64,000 nt of DNA from Staphylococcus intermedius NCTC 11048. Its GTDB lineage: Bacteria; Bacillota; Bacilli; Staphylococcales; Staphylococcaceae. The position numbers and the translations under genes were made by a program. Where the stretch lies: NCBI RefSeq assembly GCF_002902385.1, contig NZ_PPQH01000024.1, forward strand, positions 1-64,000, read 5' to 3'. Of this stretch, positions 57,777 through 64,000 are shown piece after piece (within the stretch, counting starts at the first letter, position 1; each line of letters starts with the position of its first letter). Under the pieces are notes generated by a model that was not told the DNA's origin, did no database searches, and worked only from the letters and a program-made list of their open reading frames with translations.

Positions 57777-58847
57777 TTAGTGAAAAGGACAGCCCGTTGA
57801 TGTATTTTTCTTATAAAAAAAGTTCGGTTCACGTGTTTCATTTGAAAAACCATGATGATAATTTGTAGTTAAAGTAGGTGATAGCGGTGGTGCGAGCCAT
57901 GACCATTTTCCTGTGACCGTTCGCCCTTTACGTGCTTCAGCATCCTCAAATTTTTCAAACTGCTTTGATGCTGTTAAATGATCGACCATCGATACGCCGG
58001 CTTTTTTGAACGATTGTAAAACGGCATCGTTTATTTCGACAAGCACACGATCTTTATTAAAAGTTGCATTGCGTAAATCAGTAAAGCCTATCGCTGTCGC
58101 AAATTTTTCTAATAAATTGTAGCGATATGTATCTGTAAAGTTACGCACAGCAATCTCTGTTACCATATACCAACCATTGAAAGGTGCTGTTGGATATGTG
58201 ATACCCCCAATTTTTAAGTCCATATTAGAGATGATTGGCACAGCATACCATTTGAGCCCTAATTCTGACACTTTTGGAAACTGGTCATGATGAATCGGCA
58301 CTTCCATAATCCAATCTGACGGATAATCAAAATATTTCACTTGTTGGTCAGGGAGCTGATAAATCAATGGCAATACATCAAAGTCTGTGTGTTTCCCTGT
58401 CCATCCTAAATGTTGTGCAAGTTGTGTGATAGTTTTTTCACTCGGATCACCTTTTGATTCATAGCCCGCATAGCGAATCAGTTGATTGTTCCAAATTTTC
58501 GGTCCAGCTTCATCTGATTGCGCATAAATCGTAATACAAGGTTTAATACGCCCCCCATTAGTCGCTGTTTTAATATGTGTTTCAATTGATTCGAGAAATG
58601 GCGCTTCTGTTTTAACTTCTCGAGCATCAATGACTTTCAAACTTTCCCAAAATAAACGACCGATACAGCGATTAGAATGACGCCAAGCAACACGCGCACC
58701 GTATGTCAGTTCCTCTGTTGTATGTCGATATGTCCCTGTCGTATGAATGGCTTGTTCTATTTCTGCTAATCGCGCATCACGTTCAGTTGTAGGTAATTCT
58801 AATTCATCATACATTTGTTTAATAAATGCTTGTGCTTCTTTGAGCAT
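57777..58847 (-). CDS. nos: Nitric oxide synthase, oxygenase type
   Basis: 356-residue bacterial NOS, without a reductase domain, making NO and citrulline from arginine. Haem thiolate Cys61 is in [12 protein letters not shown]. The substrate-binding EIA motif ([12 protein letters not shown]) and the pterin-side [11 protein letters not shown] are present. It ends TGCPFH. Electrons must come from a separate flavodoxin/reductase. In S. aureus NOS protects against oxidants and supports respiration. ATG at 58847 follows GAGGTGG; a GTG nine bases earlier overlaps that. Confidence 0.94.
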   Translation of the reverse strand: MLKEAQAFIKQMYDELELPTTERDARLAEIEQAIHTTGTYRHTTEELTYGARVAWRHSNRCIGRLFWESLKVIDAREVKTEAPFLESIETHIKTATNGGRIKPCITIYAQSDEAGPKIWNNQLIRYAGYESKGDPSEKTITQLAQHLGWTGKHTDFDVLPLIYQLPDQQVKYFDYPSDWIMEVPIHHDQFPKVSELGLKWYAVPIISNMDLKIGGITYPTAPFNGWYMVTEIAVRNFTDTYRYNLLEKFATAIGFTDLRNATFNKDRVLVEINDAVLQSFKKAGVSMVDHLTASKQFEKFEDAEARKGRTVTGKWSWLAPPLSPTLTTNYHHGFSNETREPNFFYKKNTSTGCPFH

Positions 58848-59050
58848 ATTCCCCACCTCAACGTTATTATAATGAAATTTAAGTGAGCTTTGAAACGAAT
58901 ATGATAATTGTCATAATATTGTTTGACTTTAACGATTAAAAAAGTGATAAATAAATCAATTTTAAATCTAACGGTGGAGTAAAGATCTTGTATCAGACAT
59001 TGTTGTATTCAGTTATCAAATTTTTTTAGATAGGACCTGTATATAAAAAG

Positions 59051-59110
59051 ATTGCCAACCATTCGAGACGCTTGAGGGAATAGCTGAACCTGAAAATCCA
59101 TCACCAATTT
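59051..59110. repeat. Half copy of the intergenic inverted repeat (E1)
   Basis: GATTGCCAACCATTCGAGAC... with CTTGAGGGAATAGCTGAACCTGAAAATCC is the reverse complement of the right end of the repeat family. The opposing half is missing, so it looks truncated. Confidence 0.6.
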
Positions 59111-59229
59111 TGAATAGCCACAGATACATAGTTGATGATTATTTTGAAAGATTAAGGCGAGACATATAAGAATGAATAGGGCATATCATAATTGATAAGG
59201 TATTCGCATAAACAAGGTGCGTTGCGAAA

Positions 59230-59371
59230 AGATTGCAGAACAGCCCGAGACTCCTGAGGCATCAAAGCGAAACTGAAAATCCACCAACGCTTTCCTTTCT
59301 GTAACAGTTGAATCAGAGCGTTGGTTAGTTGAAGTGAGCGCCTAGGAAAGCGAGGGCGGGTTCTGCAATCT
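59230..59371. repeat. Intergenic long inverted repeat, copy E2 (reverse orientation)
   Basis: Outer arms AGATTGCAGAAC and GTTCTGCAATCT are perfectly complementary. Inner: CCAACGCTTTC with GAGCGTTGG. On the minus strand it shows the shared words GCTTTCCTAGGCGCT and CTCAGGAGTCT. It lies between divergent NOS and pncB. Bases 58860-59050 and 59372-59480 show nothing more than ribosome site and AT-rich promoter region. Confidence 0.78.
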
Positions 59372-59494
59372 GTAAGATAAGTATAAAGCATAAATTTTAT
59401 TTTAGAGGCCTTAAAAACGAAATGATTAAACCCAAGAAACCTTTCCTATTGTGTGATATGATAGCAATAATAAGAAAACATAAAGGAGTCAATC

Positions 59495-60970
59495 ATGTAT
59501 CAATATAAAGATGACAGTTTCATGTTACATAATGATTTGTATCAAATTAATATGGCCGAATCGTATTGGTTTGATGGTATCCATGAACGTAAAGCAGTAT
59601 TCGACCTCTACTTCAGAAATATGCCTTTCGGAAGCGGTTATGCCGTCTTCAATGGCTTACAGCGTGTCATTCAATTTGTCCAAAACCTCCACTTCTCTGA
59701 CACAGACATTGAATACCTTAAATCAATCGGTTACCAAAATGACTTTTTAAACTATTTGGCCAATCTCAAATTCACAGGCAACATTCGTTCAATGAAAGAA
59801 GGCGAACTTTGCTTTAATAATGAGCCGCTCATGCGTATTGAAGCGCCACTGATTCAAGCGCAGCTCATTGAAACCGCATTGCTCAATATCATTAATTTCC
59901 AAACGCTCATCTCAACGAAAGCAAGTATTATTAAACAGGTTGCTGTAGATGATGTATTAATGGAATTCGGTACTAGACGGGCACATGAATTTGATGCTGC
60001 ATTATGGGGCGCTCGTGCTGCGATTATTGGTGGTTTTGACTCAACAAGTAATGTACGTGCAGGGAAACTTTTTAATATTCCAGTTTCTGGGACACATGCA
60101 CATGCATTTGTACAGACATATGGTGATGAATATACAGCATTTAAAAAATATGCAGAGCGTCATCGCAATTGTGTATTTCTTGTCGATACGTTCCATACTT
60201 TAAAGTCAGGCGTGCCCAATGCGATACGTGTCGCAAAAGAACTCGGCGATCGTATTAATTTTATTGGTATTCGCTTAGATTCAGGTGATATTGCATATTT
60301 ATCGAAAAAAGCACGTCAAATGCTAGATGAAGCAGGTTTTAAAGATGCAAAAATTATCGCGTCAAACGATTTAGATGAACAGACGATCAGTAGCTTGAAA
60401 GCACAAGGGGCTGCGGTTGATTCGTGGGGTGTCGGTACAAAATTAATTACCGCATATCAACAACCCGCATTAGGTGCTGTATACAAATTAGTGGCTGTAG
60501 AAAATAATGAAGGGCAACTGGTCGATCGGATTAAATTGTCTAACAATGCTGAAAAAGTGACGACACCAGGTAAGAAAAAAGTGTATCGCATTATTAATAC
60601 GAAAACGAATAAAGCAGAAGGGGACTATATTACCTTAGATCATGAAGACCCTAATGAAGAAAAGGTTTTAAAAATGTTCCACCCAATTCACACATATAAA
60701 ATGAAACGCATCAAAAACTTTAAAGCTGTTGATTTACATCACGATATTTTTAAAGATGGCCAACTCGTTTATGATTGTCCGACAGAAATGCAAGCAAAAG
60801 AAGATTTGAAAAACAACTTGGAATATTTATGGGAAGAAAACAAGCGTTACTTGAATCCTGAAGAATATCCTGTTGATTTAAGTACATTATGTTGGGAAAA
60901 TAAACAAAAGCGTATTTTTGAAGTGGCTGAAAATGTGAAAGAGATGGAGGACACGTATGACCATGAGTGA
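59495..60970 (+). CDS. pncB: Nicotinate phosphoribosyltransferase
   Basis: 491 residues. Converts nicotinate and PRPP to nicotinate mononucleotide, using ATP. Markers: [56 protein letters not shown], the phosphorylated-His region [10 protein letters not shown], and [23 protein letters not shown] precedes the ATG by seven bases. Overlaps nadE by 14 bases. Confidence 0.95.
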   Translation: MYQYKDDSFMLHNDLYQINMAESYWFDGIHERKAVFDLYFRNMPFGSGYAVFNGLQRVIQFVQNLHFSDTDIEYLKSIGYQNDFLNYLANLKFTGNIRSMKEGELCFNNEPLMRIEAPLIQAQLIETALLNIINFQTLISTKASIIKQVAVDDVLMEFGTRRAHEFDAALWGARAAIIGGFDSTSNVRAGKLFNIPVSGTHAHAFVQTYGDEYTAFKKYAERHRNCVFLVDTFHTLKSGVPNAIRVAKELGDRINFIGIRLDSGDIAYLSKKARQMLDEAGFKDAKIIASNDLDEQTISSLKAQGAAVDSWGVGTKLITAYQQPALGAVYKLVAVENNEGQLVDRIKLSNNAEKVTTPGKKKVYRIINTKTNKAEGDYITLDHEDPNEEKVLKMFHPIHTYKMKRIKNFKAVDLHHDIFKDGQLVYDCPTEMQAKEDLKNNLEYLWEENKRYLNPEEYPVDLSTLCWENKQKRIFEVAENVKEMEDTYDHE

Positions 60971-61796
60971 AATGCAGACGTTGATTGTAGAAGAAATGAA
61001 AGTGAAACCGATTATAGATAGTGCTGAAACGATTAAGGAAATTCAACATTTTATTGAACAATACCTCCATGCACACACGTTCGTAAAGACGTTAGTCCTC
61101 GGAATTTCTGGAGGCCAAGATTCCACATTAGCGGGAAAACTTGTGCAATTAGCTGTAGAAAATATGAGAACAGCTTCAGGTCGCGATGTTCAATTTATTG
61201 CGGTGAAGTTGCCGTATGGGGTGCAAAAAGATGCAGATGAAGTCGAGGATGCATTGAACTTTATCAATCCTGACCGCACCGTTACAGTGAATATCAAGCC
61301 GGCTGTCGACCAAAGTGTGCAATCATTACAAGAAGCGGGAATCACATTAAGCGATTTTCATAAAGGAAACGAAAAAGCACGAGAACGCATGAAAGTACAA
61401 TATGCCATTGCAGCAAATACAAGTGGTATTGTCGTTGGTACTGATCATTCTGCAGAAAACATTACCGGCTTTTTCACAAAACACGGAGATGGTGCTGCAG
61501 ACATTGCGCCGCTTTTCGGTCTGAACAAGCGTCAAGGTCGTCAACTGTTACAATATTTAGACGCACCCGCGCATTTATATGAAAAGGTGCCTACTGCGGA
61601 TTTAGAAGATGACAAACCGCAACTCCCTGACGAAGAAGCTTTAGGTGTGACTTATGAAGCAATTGATGATTATCTTGAAGGTAAAGTCGTTTCACCAGAA
61701 GATGCAGCGGTGATTGAGCGTCACTACGTCAGAAATGCCCATAAGCGTGAATTGGCATACACACGTTTTTCATGGCCTAAATCAGAAAAGTCATGA
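60957..61796 (+). CDS. nadE: NAD synthetase, ammonia-dependent
   Basis: 279 residues. Amidates nicotinate adenine dinucleotide to NAD. N-type ATP pyrophosphatase loop [15 protein letters not shown] near 47-61, [23 protein letters not shown] and [21 protein letters not shown] are typical. No glutaminase domain. GGAGG precedes the first ATG; a second ATG two codons later would also fit. Coupled to pncB by overlap. Confidence 0.95.
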   Translation: MTMSEMQTLIVEEMKVKPIIDSAETIKEIQHFIEQYLHAHTFVKTLVLGISGGQDSTLAGKLVQLAVENMRTASGRDVQFIAVKLPYGVQKDADEVEDALNFINPDRTVTVNIKPAVDQSVQSLQEAGITLSDFHKGNEKARERMKVQYAIAANTSGIVVGTDHSAENITGFFTKHGDGAADIAPLFGLNKRQGRQLLQYLDAPAHLYEKVPTADLEDDKPQLPDEEALGVTYEAIDDYLEGKVVSPEDAAVIERHYVRNAHKRELAYTRFSWPKSEKS

Positions 61797-61854
61797 CAAA
61801 TATTAAAGAACTTGATACAATGAGCTAAATTTTTTAAAGGAAAAGAGGGTGCGT

Positions 61855-62424
61855 ATGAGTGTGATTAATGACAATCCTTGGCTAATGCTCATTGCCATTT
61901 TCGTCATTAACGTTGCCTATGTCACAGCACTGACGATGCGGGTGATTTTAACGTTAAAAGGTTACCGTTATGTTGCGGCACTTGTAAGTTTTGTAGAAGT
62001 GTTTGTCTATATTATCGGTTTAGGTTTGGTGATGTCGAGCTTAGATCAATTTCAAAATATTATTGCCTATGCCCTCGGATTTTCTGTGGGGATTATTGTA
62101 GGTATGAAAATAGAAGAAAAACTCGCACTCGGTTACTCGGTGGTTAATGTAACGACAGCAGACTACGAGTTAGATTTACCGCGACAGCTACGTGCACTCG
62201 GATATGGCGTGACGCACTTTGGTGCACATGGCCGCGATGGTGACCGATTAGTGATGCAAATTTTAACACCGCGTCGTTATGAATTGAAATTAATGGACAC
62301 GATTAAACAATTGGATCCTAAAGCATTTATTATTGCGTACGAACCTCGGAATATTCATGGTGGTTTCTGGGTTAAAGGCGTACGAAGTAAAAAAGTAAAG
62401 GCGTATGATACAGATGAAATTTAA
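61855..62424 (+). CDS. UPF0316 membrane protein (DUF2179)
   Basis: 189 residues. Three membrane segments (about 10-30, 38-58, 65-83) precede the soluble DUF2179-type domain with [28 protein letters not shown] and [21 protein letters not shown]. Length and sequence match the staphylococcal UPF0316 family. Function is unknown; the soluble domain resembles the regulatory domain of YitT-type membrane proteins. GAGGGTG precedes the ATG at 61855. Confidence 0.9.
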   Translation: MSVINDNPWLMLIAIFVINVAYVTALTMRVILTLKGYRYVAALVSFVEVFVYIIGLGLVMSSLDQFQNIIAYALGFSVGIIVGMKIEEKLALGYSVVNVTTADYELDLPRQLRALGYGVTHFGAHGRDGDRLVMQILTPRRYELKLMDTIKQLDPKAFIIAYEPRNIHGGFWVKGVRSKKVKAYDTDEI

Positions 62425-62602
62425 AGTTGAACCTGATGAAACCATTCAAGACTGTTTAGCAAGAATGAAAGCGGCAGGGTATATGCCAGTTAAGCGATTT
62501 GAAAAGCCAGTGTTTATTGAGAATGAACACGGTGAAGTCAAAGTGTTAAGACAAGAGATTGAATTTACAGGTAAAAAAATACCAGATACATTTGAATCAT
62601 AA
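62414..62602 (+). CDS. NETI-motif protein
   Basis: 62 residues starting [22 protein letters not shown]. The family motif NETI is seen here as DETI. The end reads EFTGKKIPD. It overlaps UPF0316 by 11 bases and is widespread beside it in Firmicutes. Role unknown. An ATG three codons earlier is only three bases from AAAGG; the later ATG is 12 away, so the start is uncertain. Confidence 0.78.
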   Translation: MKFKVEPDETIQDCLARMKAAGYMPVKRFEKPVFIENEHGEVKVLRQEIEFTGKKIPDTFES

Positions 62603-62605
62603 AAG

Positions 62606-62641
62606 AAAGGGCGGCGCATGATTGACATGTGCTGCTCTTTT
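62606..62641 (+). terminator. Terminator after the NETI gene
   Basis: AAAGGGCGGCGCATG pairs throughout with CATGTGCTGCTCTTT, G-U allowed, followed by TTT. The following stretch to 63023 shows only a possible purB -10 (GATACAAT near 62980). Confidence 0.85.
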
Positions 62642-63023
62642 TAGCTATTGAGTGATGGGAAAGATGTGTATCAATTAATTGAAAATAGGTTGTAGAATAA
62701 CATGACAATGCAACGATGAATGACGAATATTTTTTAAGTTTTATTTCAAAATGTTCGTCTTTGTTGTATCTAAGAAAGAATGAAGAAAGTGGGGGTCAGT
62801 GAAGATTAAACGTCAATAAAAGTACGAAAAACTTTGTAATATCAATATTTCGGTGGGATGACTGGGATGTGATTGACCGAGAGTGATGTCAAAATCAACA
62901 AATTCATACGAAAATGCATTTGAGGCTTGATTACGAACGATAAATTTGTTTGAATAATACATGTACATGATTAATTGTTTTGATACAATGAAACTAACAT
63001 TACAAGATTGGAGTTTATTAAAC

Positions 63024-64000
63024 ATGATCGAACGTTATTCAAGAGAAGAAATGGCTCAAATTTGGACGGATCAAAATCGTTATGAAGCTTGGTTAGAAGT
63101 GGAAATCCTTGCGAGTGAAGCATGGAGTGAGTTAGGTTACATCCCGAAAGAAGATGTGAAAAAGATTCGCCAACATGCACGTGTAGATGTCGACCGTGCG
63201 AAAGAAATTGAACAAGAAACACGCCATGATGTTGTTGCTTTTACACGTCAAGTGTCAGAAACTTTAGGTGAAGAGCGTAAATGGGTACATTATGGTTTAA
63301 CTTCTACAGACGTTGTAGATACAGCGTTAAGTTATCAAATTAAGCAAGCAAATGACATTTTAGAGCAAGACATTCAACGTTTCATTGATGTATTAGCAGC
63401 GAAAGCGAAAAAGTACAAAACGACATTAATGATGGGCCGTACACACGGTGTGCATGCTGAGCCGACTACTTTTGGATTAAAAATGGCGTTATGGTATGCA
63501 GAAATGCAACGTAACATGGAACGTTTCAAAAATGTAAGAACTGAAATCGAAGTCGGTAAAATGAGCGGCGCAGTTGGAACATTTGCGAACATTCCACCTG
63601 AAATTGAAGCTTATGTTTGTAAACATTTAGGTATTGGTACTGCGCCAATTTCAACACAAACGTTACAACGTGATCGTCACGCATACTACATTGCGACTTT
63701 AAGCTTAATTGCAACTTCTCTTGAAAAATTTGCTGTTGAAGTGCGTAATCTTCAAAAAACAGAAACGCGTGAAGTAGAAGAAGCATTTGCAAAAGGACAA
63801 AAAGGCTCTTCTGCAATGCCGCACAAACGTAATCCAATCGGTTCAGAAAACATTACAGGTATTGCACGTGTCATTCGTGGCTATTTAACGACGGCATATG
63901 AAAATGTCGCATTATGGCATGAACGTGATATTTCACATTCTTCAGCAGAACGTATTATGTTACCAGATGTGACGATTGCATTAGATTATGCTTTAAATCG
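63024..64000 (+). CDS. purB: Adenylosuccinate lyase, 5' part
   Basis: Open at the window end after 325 codons. Fumarase/aspartase superfamily enzyme acting at two steps of purine synthesis (SAICAR to AICAR and adenylosuccinate to AMP). [10 protein letters not shown] start, [45 protein letters not shown] (catalytic His), and signature [17 protein letters not shown] are intact, so the gene looks functional. TTGGAG lies ten bases before the ATG. Confidence 0.96.
   Translation, partial: MIERYSREEMAQIWTDQNRYEAWLEVEILASEAWSELGYIPKEDVKKIRQHARVDVDRAKEIEQETRHDVVAFTRQVSETLGEERKWVHYGLTSTDVVDTALSYQIKQANDILEQDIQRFIDVLAAKAKKYKTTLMMGRTHGVHAEPTTFGLKMALWYAEMQRNMERFKNVRTEIEVGKMSGAVGTFANIPPEIEAYVCKHLGIGTAPISTQTLQRDRHAYYIATLSLIATSLEKFAVEVRNLQKTETREVEEAFAKGQKGSSAMPHKRNPIGSENITGIARVIRGYLTTAYENVALWHERDISHSSAERIMLPDVTIALDYALN

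Noticed and set aside
59152..59391. 79-codon frame across repeat E2
   Set aside because: Same reasoning: inverted-repeat DNA without a start signal.

Overview
The window is a stretch of a low-GC staphylococcal chromosome, almost certainly from the Staphylococcus intermedius group (S. pseudintermedius, S. intermedius or S. delphini). The best marker is AgrD, whose pheromone core reads RIPTSTGFF, with serine where most staphylococci have cysteine. Gene order (rRNA, ilv-leu, tsa genes, rex, scr genes, agr, sdrH, mroQ, groESL, and later ppaC, pncA, NOS, pncB-nadE, purB) is the staphylococcal core order as I know it from S. aureus. I see no prophage, IS element, CRISPR array or tRNA.

Region by region: 1-118 is the 3' end of a 5S rRNA and its terminator. 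278-11500 is a leftward branched-chain amino acid operon, ilvD-ilvB-ilvN-ilvC-leuA-leuB-leuC-leuD-ilvA. Its leader carries a CodY-like box, a promoter, a 27-codon leader peptide rich in Val/Ile/Leu and three mutually exclusive hairpins. 11627-14186 holds tsaE-tsaB-rimI-tsaD (tRNA t6A modification). Next come a membrane-anchored MutS-like ATPase, a 160-bp region packed with DnaA-box-like sequences, the ABC-F gene ydiF, rex with a probable Rex operator, and tsuA/tusA-type sulfur uptake genes.

21048-24482 is a sucrose utilisation set (scrR, scrB, scrK). 24542-27983 is the agr locus: leftward agrB-agrD-agrC-agrA from P2, rightward RNAIII with delta-haemolysin from P3, and paired AgrA repeats between them. 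A nitrilase-like hydrolase, sdrH and mroQ follow, then CIRCE-groES-groEL. 33797-41127 contains a GNAT enzyme, an M20 peptidase, ogt, a radical SAM enzyme, an aminotransferase, two small membrane proteins and a two-gene ABC transporter. 41855-45478 is gntR-gntK-gntP, with a cre-like site over the -35 and a palindromic operator just after the -10.

46051-58847 is mixed: a thioredoxin-like protein, a HAAS/DUF4097 membrane pair, a C45-type acyltransferase, small peptides, a lactonase, an aldehyde dehydrogenase, ppaC, pncA, a beta-helix protein, pheA and a bacterial nitric oxide synthase. 59495-61796 is pncB-nadE (NAD salvage), then a UPF0316 membrane protein, a NETI protein and the start of purB, cut by the window end.

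The least explained features are intergenic: the DnaA-box cluster at 16401-16561; a family of long imperfect inverted repeats (14273, 41158, 41347, 45587, 59051, 59230), two of which share a two-hairpin core with paired compensatory changes; a long structured 5' extension of RNAIII; and an 18-residue aromatic/basic peptide gene at 49466 with its own promoter and terminator.
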